Shown piece after piece: positions 28,395-44,200 of a DNA stretch of 64,000 nucleotides. Below the pieces are notes generated by a model that saw nothing but the letters and a program-made list of their open reading frames with translations, was not told the DNA's origin and did no database searches. The stretch spans positions 13,161,618 to 13,225,617 of the forward strand of contig JAZBQD010000013.1 in NCBI GenBank assembly GCA_036583965.1. The letters run 5' to 3'. Position 1 is the stretch's first letter. Each line of letters opens with the position of its first letter. Made by a program: the position numbers and the translations under genes. This stretch comes from Prunella strophiata (lineage: Eukaryota; Chordata; Aves; Passeriformes; Prunellidae).

Positions 28395-28600
28395 GAAATC
28401 AGCTGGGGTATAAGAAAAGGTTTTTACACAAAGTGATAAAGTTCTGGAATGGCTGCCCAAGGGAGTGTGGAGTCACCATCCCTGGGTGGGTTTAACAAAG
28501 CCTGGATGTGGCACTGGGTGCCAGGGTTTAGCTGAGGTGTTGGGGCTGGGTTGGGCTCAATGATCTTGAAGGTCTCTCTCTCTCCCAGCCATTCTGTGAT
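28395..28600 (+). mobile_element. CR1 LINE 3' end (truncated)
   Basis: Seen: the words TAAGAAAAGGTTTTTACACA, TTCTGGAATGGCTGCCCAAG, GAGTCACCATCCCTGGGTGG, CTGGATGTGGCACTGGGTGC, CAATGATCTTGAAGGTCT and then ATTCTGTGATTCTG occur in this order. Known: this is the order of conserved blocks in the 3' untranslated end of avian CR1 elements, which finish in short tandem copies of an ATTCTATG-like octamer. Only the last ~200 bp is present, the usual 5' truncation. It is inserted in the plus orientation, opposite to the host gene. It passes directly into the octamer-derived minisatellite that follows. Confidence 0.88.
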
Positions 28601-28825
28601 TCTGGATTCTGTGTTTCTGTGAATTCTATGATTCTGTGAATTCTGGGATCCTGGCATTCTGTGACACTGGGATTCTGGGATTCTGTGAATTCTGGGATCC
28701 TGGCATTCTGTGACACTGGGATTCTGGGATTCTGTGAATTCTGGGATCCTGGCATTCTGTGACACTGGGATTCTGGGATTCTGTGAATTCTGGGATCCTG
28801 GCATTCTGTGATTCTGTGAAAGTGA
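28601..28825. repeat. 49-bp minisatellite derived from the CR1 octamer tail
   Basis: The word GGGATCC recurs at 28645, 28694, 28743 and 28792, exactly 49 bp apart, giving about four copies. Each 49-bp unit is itself six degenerate octamers (ATTCTGGG, ATTCTGTG, ATTCTGGG, ATCCTGGC, ATTCTGTG, ACACTGGG) plus one extra A. It is therefore the ATTCTGTG tail of the adjacent CR1 amplified first as an octamer and then as a higher-order unit. Confidence 0.93.
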
Positions 28826-32128
<3,303 letters not shown>

Positions 32129-34284
32129 CTAAGAGAAAAGAAAACAAAAGGCCCCTTATGTACATTTTGCTGTTAATTCATTAGTACCACCTGGATTCAG
32201 CTTTAATTCTCATGGCTGTGGCAAGGACTGCTCCAAGGGCAGCAGGCAGGACAGGCAGATTTCCTCCCTGCAGCCCTGACCACACTGCCAGCTGTGACTC
32301 AGGGCTGCTGAGGGATCCTGTCCTGCCCTAACTGCTGTCTCATCAGTGTTCCCAGAGCAGCCAGCACCCAGAGTGACCCTGCAGCACAGGGACAAACACA
32401 TCTGGACGTGGCAGCAGGGACATCTCCAGCCTGAGCTCATCTTGGTTATCACCTCAAAATGTCTCAAGTCTTGCTGCTTCACCCCTTTTCTGAAAGGTTT
32501 CCTACAAACACTGATGTTCTGTGCCAGGAGTGCCCCTCAGGCTGGACACCCAGGCTGGCCAGGCACAGGGACACAGCCCAGGGGCTTGAGCTGCTCTTGG
32601 GATGCAATCTTGGCAAGGTCAGGAGCCCAGAGCCTGTGGAGGCACTGCCTCTCCTGACAGGCACCATGGCTCCCCTTGCTCTGCCCCCAGGGGAATCAGA
32701 GTCAGACTCAGGTCCTGGGTAGGTGACAGTGCACCACAGGACTGTGTGGCATCAGACCCTCAGGCTTTACCCTGACTCCTGGTGGGCAAGCACCTCCCCA
32801 CACTTCTCTCTTTACCTTCTGAGGAGGTTTGTGCAAACCCAGCCTCTCTCAGACACAGGAGGGATGCTGGGAGGGTCTGGGCTCACCAAACAAAACGAGC
32901 TCTGTGGTGACCAGTGCCTACTGCAAAACACATCCCTCCCACCTGATTTACATTTCTTATTTAGAAGTGCTGAGTTCTGATTACCTGAAGAGCATCAGAC
33001 TAACCAGAGCTCTTTGTCACCTGGGTGCCACCTCTGGCTGATCTCTGCCAGGACTCTGAGCACAAACTGCTGCCCCAGTCCTCCCACCCCAAATTGCAAG
33101 GTCCTGCTCATTTCTGGAAAGGTCTCTGAGCCTCTCAGAGCTGTGCCTGTGAAGCTGGGACCATCCTGTAGAGGCTCCTGATTTCAGCTGGCTCTTGTGC
33201 AATAAAGGCTCCCAAAGCTCCCCAAGTGCTAAATTCTCATTACCTCAATAGCTCCCACTGTGAGCTCTGAGACTGACCTGATTTTACTCCTGGAAGACAA
33301 GAGAGGGGATTGGAACCCAGTTTCCAGAAGATGATGACTGCTCCTACTGCCTCTTGGGCTAGAGGGGAGAAGCTGAGATTTTTCTCCTCTAAAGTATTCA
33401 CATCAAAAAGACCTTCTCCTCTTATTTAAAGAAACAGACACACTTCACTCAGACTCAAAGCAATTTTTAAAGAAAGAAAAAACCCCTCCTGGTCACTTGA
33501 TATCTGCTTTGCTAAGGTTGCCCCATCCTCAGCATGATCTTTAGGGAAGGGAGAAAGAGGATTTCACAAAAAGAGAACTTGAGAAGAAAATCCTCTCTCT
33601 CCCTCCCCCAGCACAAAAGCCCTTCAGATATTTTGAAATTGTAATTCATCCAAGGGTGAGAATGCCTGCCTGTACAGTCAGCTCTGTCCTGAGCACACAT
33701 TTGTTCTCAGTGCAGAACACACTGCTCAGGCAGCTGAGCTCTCAGGTTTGCAGAAGTTTCAGGCTCTGTGGTTTTATCCAGAGCTGGGCTCTGCACCCAG
33801 GCTCCTCAGCACCTCTGCTGCTCCCTGCAGAGCTGCAGAGGGGCAGCCTGACAGCAGCAGCACTGCCAGCACCCACTGCAGTGCCAGGCCCTGCTCCCAG
33901 TGCCGCTGGGAGCCCTCGGGCACAAATCTCATTTCTCTGGGACTGCTGGAGGCCACGGCACCTACAGAGCTGCTGACACCTCGTCCTGAGCTGCACAGAG
34001 CTGCTCCCCAGGCAGCCCCAGCTCCCCCTGCCCTGGGTCCATCAGTGGGACCCTCACAATTATTTCATAAAGCAAAGGCAGCTTTACTAACCGAGCCTTT
34101 GGGGCAGCCTGATTAATGAGCTCTGTTAGCAAAGCAAATGGAACTTCCCTGGAAGGAGCCAGAGACTGAGAGTGATTCTCAGGAGCTCCAGGAGCTCCTT
34201 CTGAGTCTGGAGCTCTGCAGGGCTGCCTTTGGCACCTGAGCACAGAGTGCACCCCAGTGCAGCCACTCCTGCCCCTGCCTGAAA
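32129..34284. other. Start of the partial upstream intron
   Basis: It begins (minus strand) with the pyrimidine-rich acceptor CTTTTCTCTTAG of the exon at 32128. The rest is unique sequence with no recognised element. Confidence 0.55.
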
Positions 34285-34880
34285 ATGGGCTGAAAATGGG
34301 CTTACACTGGCACTGGGTGGCACTGGGTGGCACTGGGCTGAGAATGGGCTTACACTGGCACTGGGTGGCACTGGGCTGAAAATGGGCTTACACTGGCACT
34401 GGGTGGCACTGGGCTGGCACTGGGCTGGCACTGGGTGACACTGGGTAGCACTGGGCTGAAAATGGGCTTACATTGGCACTGGGTGGCACTGGGCTGTCCT
34501 GCCCTGCAGTCACTGAGCTGGCACTGGGTGACACTGGGTGGCACTGGGTGACACGCACTGGGTGGCACTGGGTAGTACTGGGCTGGCTCTGGGTGGCACT
34601 GGGTGACACTGGGTGACACTGGGTAGCACTGGGTGACACTGGGTGACACTGGGTGGCACTGGGTAGTACTGGGCTGGCTCTGGGTGGCACTGGGTGACAC
34701 TGGGTAGCACTGGGTGGCACTGGGCTGCCCTGCCCTGCAGCCACTGAGCTGGCACTGGGTGGCACTGGGTGACACTGGGTGGCACTGGGTGGCACTGGGC
34801 TGGCTCTGGGTGGCACTGGGTGGCACTGGGTGACACTGGGTGACACTGGGTGGCACTGGGTGGCACTGGGCTGCCCTGCC
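34285..34880. repeat. 10-bp minisatellite (CACTGGGTGG/CACTGGGTGA) with embedded longer units
   Basis: Decamers CACTGGGTGG, CACTGGGTGA, CACTGGGTAG and CACTGGGCTG tile about 600 bp. The left part (34285-34490) contains repeats of a longer unit that include GAAAATGGGCTTACACTGG (near 34290, 34377 and 34456, plus a GAGAATGGGC variant near 34340). The right part contains a segment of about 30 bp with GGGCTG(T/C)CCTGCCCTGCAG followed by CACTGAGCTG three times (about 34490, 34728 and 34868). Every decamer has a G-triplet, so the plus strand can form quadruplexes. Confidence 0.93.
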
Positions 34881-37800
34881 CTGCAGCCACTGAGCTGTGC
34901 TGTCCCTGCAGAGATTTCTGCTCCTCCCCAGCAGGACTCAGAGGCTGTTCCCTCCAGGCCCTGCTTTGCACCTCACCCTGAGCAGAGAGCAGTAACAGCA
35001 CTCACACCAGCTCACCCTGCAGGGGCATGTGGAAATTATTTCATTTTGAGGAAACAAACATGGTACTTACTCAGCCACACTGAGATTTACAGTTCACAGC
35101 CTCAGCATGTAAAAGCCATAAATCTAAATAGTTACTAATTTATAACTGTTGCTTTTTGCTGCTTGAGTGGAAAAGGAATCTCCTGAAGAAATATGATGTC
35201 CTTTACCTATAACTAACACAGATTACAGGAGATAAGATGTCAGGGCACCTCAGGATGGGAATAGTTATGCTTTTGCAAAGCTACAGCCAAACAGTCTCAC
35301 TGGTAAAAGGTGATTCCCTCAGCAGCTATTAAAAAGGTGCTGAACTTTCCTAACTATTAACACAGCATATCTCTATAATTCACTTACACCGAGCCCCTCC
35401 AATAATAAAATGAAATAATCAGAGAAAAACATGTCTCTGCATGTAACAGAAATGGAAGACCAGGTAATCTTTATTCTGACATTGCTACCACAGTAAATAA
35501 ACAGTAATACTTTAAAGAAGATGCTAGAGTGAGTGTTCTTTGCTTACTGAAGAGATTCATATTAAATAACTGAGCATATTAAGCCCTCCAGCAGAAACAG
35601 ATTCAGAAGATGTACACAGTAAGCATCAATTTAAGTTGAAATGCAGAAGTGAGTACCTATTAGTTTTTTTCAGTTTTAATAGGTAGCTTCCCTGAAATTT
35701 AATTTCCCTTCAGTCATCTTTTGTCTCATCTTTCTTAGGGTGAAAAAAAGGACTTTACAATATCTTTATAAATCTTTGCAAATTTCTGTTTCTGTTGCCT
35801 GCATACACACAGACAGTATTTCCCAATGTTTGTGTGTATATGTATGTATAGAACTTTTGAAAATCCAATGCATGACTAAGGCATGCTGAGCTTTGGTGCA
35901 GCTGCCCCTGAGCTCCCCTCTCAGAGTGGGACACGAGGGGCTCCTTCCTGAGCCCCAGCACTCCTTGGAGCCTCTCCTGGCAGCTGGGTCTGACCTGCCT
36001 GGAAATGCTCATCAGCCCCTTGCACTGCATCCTGCCAGCCACATTCTCCACTGGATTTAACTGCACTCAGCACCAGTAAAATCTGTTGTTGCTTTTCTCT
36101 TGCAGTGAAGTGCATCCCTCCACCCACCACACTCACACCCTTCAGGAGGAGAAGGGCTTGTCCTACTACAATCCACAGGGAAAAGAAGATTAAAAACTCC
36201 CCATGACACTGTAACTCTTGTTCTAGAAGCACAGCAGATCTCCAGGGACATTCTTCATTAGAGCAGTGGAATATATCTGCAGGCTAAAAATCTAATTGCA
36301 AAAATCAAAAATGTTCCTCTCATGTTTCAAGAGGTATTTTGGCTTCTGGGTTGTGCACAGACTACAATCAGGAGCAGAACAAACTGACCCCTGACATCTC
36401 CTGAAGTCCAGAGCTGCACAAACGAGACTGAATACTGCCTGGAAATCCCTCCCAGCTGACATTCCTTAACATTCTCCATTTTCTTCCTTTTAACGTCTTT
36501 TCTGTTCATCAGCATGTAGAGCATTAATCCAGGGTCCCACCTTGAATCTTTGCACTATTTAGTTAAAAAAGACCCAGATTTGCTTCCTGTTCAACCAGCA
36601 GCCATCTTGCTCATATCAGAGGATCCATGCTTCAGTCATGCATAACTAATTTCAAATCTTATTTAGCATCAAGCCTCAGAATTAAGCAGCTAAGTGACAG
36701 CTGTTTAATTAACTCCTTAAGCTGATTAGAAAGCATTACAGAAATCCCCCCAAGGAAGAGTTTATAACTGTCAAGAGAGCCTAAGGCCATGTTAATGCTT
36801 CTGTTTAAATTTAGTAAGCTTCTAAACCAATAAAGTCTAAATGCTTGACATTCTCATGGATGTGGTCAAACTCAGCTTTTCTCCTCCTGTTACCACTGCA
36901 AGGGTAGGAAACAAAACCAGTGCCAGGGAAGGGATTGGAGGAGTCAGGAGCAGCAGCTGAACAGAAAAGCCAGGAGCTGCAAGTGCCCCAGGAGCTGCTG
37001 TGGGTCGTGGCACCAGCCCTCAGAGCTCGGGATTAGCTCTGAGCTGGAGTAAAGCTGAGCTTGCACCTGAATTGCAGAGTCATCTCCCAGCCCCTGGCTG
37101 CAAGGAAAAAGGGTTTGTTCATCACCTCTTAAACCCTAAATCCACCTTTAATGACAAGATTATGGCAGCTGAAGCACAAGTTTTAGAAGCAGCTGGTGGG
37201 GCTAGATACAAGGTGGTGCAGGGAAACCAGAATTGCTCCAAAGCAGATTTCCTCGCCTGTAGTACATTATTGTCAGCTCTGAGCTTGCCAACAGCTTGAA
37301 ATATATAAAATATAATTCTGATTTCCTTATTTCCCCTGCTGTTTCCAGATTCTTTATGATGCTCTGGAACAATTATTGAAAAATCAGCTGCAATTCTCCT
37401 GTGTCCAAAGGAATAAAGGAGCAGTGGCCAGAAATAACCCAAATTAATTTGTGAGACCTTTAATACAAACAGAAGAGTTGAAAGTACAAGCTGAAATACT
37501 GCAAGTATGAGAAATCAGCAAATGAGAAATGAGCAAATGTGAAAAGACTGACATGAACCCCAAGGTTAAATGTTTGGTTTAATGTGGGCACCTTTCATCA
37601 CACAGAATGGAATCTGGAGTCTGGCAATGGGAGAGAGGAGGGGGATGTAAGCAAATTAATCACATTTCATTCAAGCACTCACTACTTAATCAGTTTCCCT
37701 TTTCCTAGGTGCAGGCAGGAGAGCTCCAGGGGCAGATGTGCTGACACAGGGGTAAAAAGGAGCATCCCAGAAACCCAAATGCACATTTCTCTGGACAGAG

Positions 37801-40800
37801 CTCTCTGCTGACTCCCACTCTTCCACACAGCTGCTAGAGAGGGGAAAATGGATTTTCTGAATGGTTGAATGTGATTGCAAACCATTGTTTAGAAGGGAGT
37901 GGGTGGCAGAATCAATGCTGGAATATATTTTTCACCCTTTCTTCCTCAGCCTTGGGTTCCTGGAATAATTCTGACTCCATGTGATGGGGGTGACACCTCC
38001 AGCCACGCTCTCACTCCTCCTCACTGGGGCAGAATCAATGGAAGGAGCAGATGTGGCAAGGACGAGTGGTGAAACAAAACCCCAAATACACACAAAGCCC
38101 AGCAACCACAATTTTCCAGTTAAAAAACAGAGAACAGCCAATGGCTGGATGGTGCTGTAGGGAAAAAGCAACATGGGGACAATCAGAGAGACTGTCTGCC
38201 CCTCCTACTGTCACACACAAGGCATCCAGGAAAAATACCTAATTACATTTCAGCTCAGACTTAACTTTTGCAAAGCCTTTCAGCTATTTTATATTCTTAT
38301 TAATGAACTTTCATCTCAGTGCAGATGCAATCTATCACTAAGGCTGGAGGAGGGGGTGGGGAGAAAAGCTGAAGATGTAAGACAGTGCTGGGAGTAGTAA
38401 ATAGGGGACAAGGAGCAAAAGGAGAGGCAGGTGGCATAAAGAACAGGGGGATCATTAGAAGATGACCAGCAGTGAGAGGTTTCTCATTACACAGCCTGAC
38501 ATGCTCAGTAAAAAGCTCAAGAAGGACAGAAATGCATCTCAGCAGGCAAATGTGGGGCTGCTGCACCTGCCCCACAGAGCCAGGCTGGTAACTCCCTTGT
38601 TTCACAGGGTGTGTAGCAAAACCAGGCAGTCCCAACTGTGGACACTGCCCACGATTGCAGGATGCAATTCCACATCTCTGAGTGATGAAAAAAGCCAGGA
38701 AATAAATAATCTCTCTCCCAGGGAGAGGAAAACACAATTGCCTGTTGTGTCCCTTGTCCCTACCTCTGTGTGCCTCACGTGGCTCAGCTGGAGTGGCTCA
38801 GAACAGGGATCAGGATTTGGTTTGTGTCTGTGCAGCCCTGTTCAGAGCTGCAGAACCAGCCAGCAAAGGAGCAGCTCCCTTGCAGCTACAACAGGGCAAA
38901 CACAGCCAGGGCAGGGGCAGAGTGTGGGGGCTGCTGCCTCCCTCCTGGGGCTCTCTGCTCCTCACAGCTCTGCTGCTGGGACAAAGGCACCCAGGGCTCA
39001 GCTCTTTGGACCTGAGCTTTCTGTGTCCCTGGGAGCAAACTGGGGAGGGCAAGGAGCAGCTCAGCTCTGGGCCAGGCTGAGACAGCAGCAGCACAGCCAC
39101 CAGGCTGCACTGGCTCTCCTTCACACCCCCACAGCTGGGGAGGCAAGCCCTCCCATGGGAGTTCACTTTGTTCCTAGCTGTAGAGGCAATGTAAATTGAA
39201 TTTGTCTCAGGTTTAAGATGACAAAGTCCCTTTGATGTGTAGCATTTAGGAATTGTGCTGGCATCCTTCTGGGGAGCTGTCCTTTGCTGTTTGGGTGGTT
39301 TGCAGTGCTAAGTAGGCTACCACCATCCCAGGGAGCTGTCACACACCTTCCCTGCTTATCAAAGTCACACCCAGGAAGCCTCAGAGTTGTCAGGCTGTGG
39401 CTCTTCAGAGGAATTGCTAATTAATTCACAGGCCCCAAAGTGGAACTCCACGAAGCCGTGTGTGCATACTTGATTTCAGTCTCTAGACAGGCTGCTTTAG
39501 CTGATCATCAACACAGCCTGCTCTTGAAAGGAAACAAACAAAGGGATTTGGGGAGGATTTGTGCTTGGCTTCCCCCAGCAGGCAGCACACAGGAGGGCCA
39601 GGCTGGGTGACCCTCCCAGGACAGGAGCAGAGCTGGGAGCCTGCCCAAGGCACAGCAGAGCCTGTGCCTGCTGCCCTCAGTGCTGGGCACGCTGGCAGGG
39701 GCACGCCGTGCCAAACTGGCCAGAGCCAAGCAGGATTGCACACACGGGCCAGTCTGTGCCTGCAGGGAGGCTTTTGCAGAGGCTTGGTGCTGCAGGGGGC
39801 TCTGGGCTCTGGGAGGGTGACTGTGGGATATGATGTTGGGATTTCCAGGGACAGAATGAAAGCTCTGGGACATCACTTCAGAGCAAAGATGCCAGTGGGA
39901 CTCTGGCAGTGCAGTTCAGCAGAGTAAATATTTGCTGGGATGTGCAGCAGAGCCAGCATGACAAGGGTCACACTGGCTGAAACAGCTCTGCTTTCACGGA
40001 GGGAAGCATTAAAAATCCCCAAACAAATCACTAGCCTTGTTCAATATGGTTTTTTACAGTTGTGTTTCTCTCTGTTAGCTGCTGACAGAGACTCCACAGG
40101 CCCCACCACCCTTTGCTACAGGAGGCAGGGCTGGGGGATGTCTGTGCAAGGCAGCACCTGCAGCAAATGCTGCTCTGGGTGCTGGGAACAGAGGCTGCTG
40201 CTGCAGCAGAGCCCTCTCTGCCCCCACACTCCATTATCCACCCATTATCCACCCATTATTCACTCATTATCCATCCCCAGCTCCCACAGAACCACCGTGG
40301 GATGGAGCCTGGGTGTGCACAGACCAGGCTATGGATGCTGCAGAGCAGGAGCCATAAACATGATCCCATAAACCAGGCAGTGACCATGGAGCTGCATGAG
40401 GCTCCTTGCAGAAGCACTGCTGCACTCTGCACAGAGGGGTACGTGAGGGGGGTTTGTGTTTTTGGGGAACAGGCTTCCCCCAAAAGGCTGCCCCAGACTG
40501 GGACTGTTTGGGAATCAGGCCCCATCAGAGCCCTCTGAGAAATGCACAAGAGCTGGAGCTAAAGGAGATTCATTTTCTGAGTGAGTTTAGATTTTCCTGC
40601 TGTTTTACCAAAGGACAGATTCTCACCTGAGAACAACTTTGGTGTCACTCTAAGATGTGAGCACTCATCTGCTGAGCTCTGCCTGCCAGTGCTTTCCAGG
40701 GCTGTGCTAGTGCCTGGAAGCCCTGCTGTGCAGCATTCCATCACCTCCCTGGCAGCTCAGCACAGGGGGCTCGCTGCCCTGTGCCACAGTGACCCTGGCA

Positions 40801-41168
40801 GCCCTGGCAGCATTCCCTGTGAGCATTCCCCCCTCACCCAGCCCTGCCTGGGAGCTGTCCCCAGCCGGGCACACAGTGCCACACCTCGCTGTCACCTCCT
40901 CCCAAGCTGCTCCATTATCTCCTACAATTTTCCCAGCTTTTAATGTCTCCCAGCCACCTCTTCCCCAGCACATCCTGGCTTTTCCCGTGACACCTGCAGA
41001 GCTGGGTACTTTACAGCCCTCTTTAAAATTCAGCTCTGCCACAGTGATTACAGGATGCTGCAGATCTCCAGCAGACTCGTTTGTTCTCTCCTCCCATCTC
41101 CCACAGCTCTGGTTTAACTCTGTGGGGTTAAGCAAGACCCGTTAGTAAAGCAGGCAAATCAAGGTGCA
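34881..41168. other. Unique intronic sequence
   Basis: AT-rich unique DNA dominates 35040-35870, 36500-36900 and 37310-38400, with GC-rich patches at 38730-39160, 39540-39830 and 40700-40900. A small 11-bp repeat (CATTATCCACC) of about four copies lies at 40231-40277. The stretch 36620-36850 is compact AT-rich sequence with homeodomain- and E-box-like words (see findings). No exon was recognised. Confidence 0.5.
40231..40277. repeat. Short 11-bp tandem repeat (CATTATCCACC)
   Basis: About four copies of an 11-bp unit: two perfect CATTATCCACC copies followed by CATTATTCACT and CATTATCCATC. This is a small local slippage repeat. Confidence 0.85.
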
Positions 41169-41212
41169 CACAGAACCACAGAGGTGAAAGAGACCTCTAA
41201 GATCAAGAAATA
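41169..41212 (-). mobile_element. CR1 3'-tail remnant
   Basis: CACAGAACCACAGAGGTGAA followed by AGAGACCTCTAAGATCAAGA matches the reverse complement of the last bases of a CR1 element (AATCACAGAGG..GG(A)AGACCTCTAAGATCATCGAG type). Only about 45 bp is recognisable, so it is a strongly truncated or decayed copy on the minus strand. Confidence 0.55.
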
Positions 41213-44200
41213 GATTTATCAGCACATTTATCAACTCTGACTTGATTTTCCCACCCTTCTGGAAGTTCTGCTGTTGCTCTCACAGCTTTCCAGAGGGGAG
41301 GCTGAGAAGCAGTGAGGCTCTGAGCTGCCCAAGCCTCCAGTGGCCATCCCTGGAGCTCTGCTGTCCCACTGCCCTGCTGCAGAGGGAAAATCCTGAGAGC
41401 AACAGTGACCATGGGCCAAATGGGGGGGCAAGACAAGGAGAAAATGATGCAGTGACCACGAGAAGACAGCAGATTTGCAGGGATGAAATCTGCCCAAATG
41501 TGGCAGTTACTGTAAACTCCCTTGGCAGAGCCACAGAGCAAGGACCAAACCAGTTTTTCACTTTTCTAAAGAGAAGAAAAAGGTTATGAGGAAAAGAGAA
41601 CTCGTGTTCTGCAGGTCACTGTGCAGAGGAGAAGTGCCTGAAGTGCCTGTTCCAAAATTCCCTTCCAGACTGGACTGGCACTTTGTGTAGCACATTCATA
41701 TTTAGGAATGTCAGGCAAGAAGCAGCCTGAGCTAAACTGGGACCATCCCAGGGCCCTGGAAAGCTGCCTGCAACCCCACAATTCATTCATGAGCAGGCTC
41801 AGGGCAGAGCAGGGGGCAGCCTGCAGCCAGGGGCTCTGCTCCTTCGTAATTAGCTCCTCAGCTGAGCTTTACACAGGAACACAAAAATAAACAAAGGGGA
41901 CAGTCATTACAAAGATGATGTTCCAGCTCCCATATGGCAAATGGGGCCAAAGTCTGCTCTGAGCCATGTGACCATGACCTTCGTGGTGGCCAGGACAGAA
42001 TTTGGGTCACAGCACGTCCTTAGAGAAAGATCCATGGCAGTGGCTGGACAAGGATCTGCTCCTGCCTGCAGAGCTGCAGCCTCCTGCCAGTGTGGCCAAC
42101 CTCACCCCCTCGTGCTGAGAGGGGCACTCACACCCTGCTTCTAGGCACAAACCCATCTCTCCCTGTGCACTTTGGTTCTAACACTGCATCCCTGCAGCCG
42201 AGGAGCCAAATCTTCAGCTCTTTGCATTTGGTCTTGGCAAGAAAATTATTATTTTTCATTTTCTTTTTAAAAATAGAACACAGCAACCAAAGTTTTATTT
42301 CTAACATTCTCCCTAGTTACAAATTCTGTGCCTATAGGGGTGGTTTTGTGCCTGGACTCCAGTGGCACTACTAACTTAGAACTTTTGCTCTGTGATTAGC
42401 CAGTGACAACAACTGCCAGAACAGGAATGGTGCAACTCTGCTGATTTCACAGATATGCCAAGGAAGTGACCTGTACATCTGACTCCCTGCCACAGATAAA
42501 GGCTGTGGGAAAGGGCAGTATCAGAATCTGAAAGAAGATAAAACATTTTTAGGTCTAGAAGTAGGCTGAGAAAGAAAGCAGTGAGCCTGCAAGCTCTGCT
42601 TTGATCATTTAGCCTTTACAGATTTGAGACAAATTGTTTTTTCTGCATGAATCTGAACTGATACAGATTTACATGAGTAGTTAAAAAGTAATACCAATTG
42701 GGAAATAAAATCCCTAACAGCACCACAGAAAAGCAATAAACTTAAGAAGCAGTTAGACAGACAGAAGAATGCTTTACAATAGGAAAAAAAATTAATAACA
42801 GAGAAAAAGAGAGGTCGGACACTTGTAAAGCTGCTTGTGGCAGGCTGAAAGCAGGGAATCCAAAAAGCCATTAGAAAAAAGACATGAAGAATCTTGTAAT
42901 AATATCCTGGGGAACATGCTTGCCTCAGATTCAATGCCTTTCAGACCATATTGTGTGTCCTGTGACTCTTGTTTCATGTCTAATCCTTCCGGAAGGATTG
43001 GCACAGAACTTGTGTTGGTATCAGCCCAAAGTCCTCAAGGAAAGAAATCTGGACTTGACGTCAAATTACAAATTTTGTACCCAGGACATCTGAAGTACTT
43101 TCCTAATCTGGTGCATACAGAGATCTGCACCCAGCAATTCTTTTGGTGTCAGTGCAGGAGTAACAGTTTCATTTGCTTCCTCCAGCTTCTTCCCATTTGA
43201 AATGTGAGGAAAAGCCCCCCCTGTGTTCAGAACTGTCCCGTCCACAGTGGCTGTGGAGCTGTGAACCTGCTCCAGGCTGCCCCTCTCAGGTGAATTCATG
43301 GCTGGTGGTGTTGGATGGGCAGGGGAGCTGCTCCCAAGGTCACACACCCAGCAAGGACCAGGGCTCATCCTGGCTCTGCTGACTCCAGACTTCTCCCTGC
43401 TTTTACTGACAGCAAACCTGGTGAGCTCACCTGCCTTCCTGTCATGTGAGAGGGCACAGGCTGACACAAACCCAACTGGAAGTACCCCAAGGTCTTTTGG
43501 GGTTTATTTTGAAAATTCTGGAAGTTGAGAAATACCTGCTTGAGGAATGGGTTTTTTCCATGTAAGCTCTGCAGGGTTAAGTTCACAGTCAGGGAGGAAG
43601 GGGAAGGTGAGGAGCCTTTTATTGAGAGCTGATAAAGCACTTGATGTGATCAATAACTGCCTCAGAGGTGGGGCCTGGTGTGCCCACATTTCCCTCCCTG
43701 CTCCCAGCCTGCCCAGCTGATAAATGGCTGCAGGGCTCAGCACTGCTGTGTGACAAGCTTGGTCACTGGGTCACAAAGGAAGACAGCAGTCTTTAGGTGA
43801 CAATAACAAATGCTGCTTCTTCTTCGAGACACTGCCAGACACCTCAGACCAACACAATCTGACTTTGCTTTTATTTGGTCAGGTTCTCCTGTTAGTTCAA
43901 AATTTACTGCAAGCTCGAGGCCCTGCAGCCAAAATCTGTACAAAGCTCCTGAGCTACCTTGGCAGAGGAGCTTGGCTCAACAAAAGCCTCTTTTCCAAAA
44001 TCAGTTCTGCAGAACCTGTGGTGGCTTGCTCTGAGCTCAGTGAGGCTGGTAACTCAGGAGTTAGATGGTGACACAATCTCCCAGCACTCACTGCTGGTTT
44101 ATGTCTTTCTGCTTTCTGCTTCAGGAATTTCCCCCAATGCCCCCAGCATTTCAACTCCCCTGTCACAAAAAGCAAATCAACCCTTCTGATTTCCTTTCTA

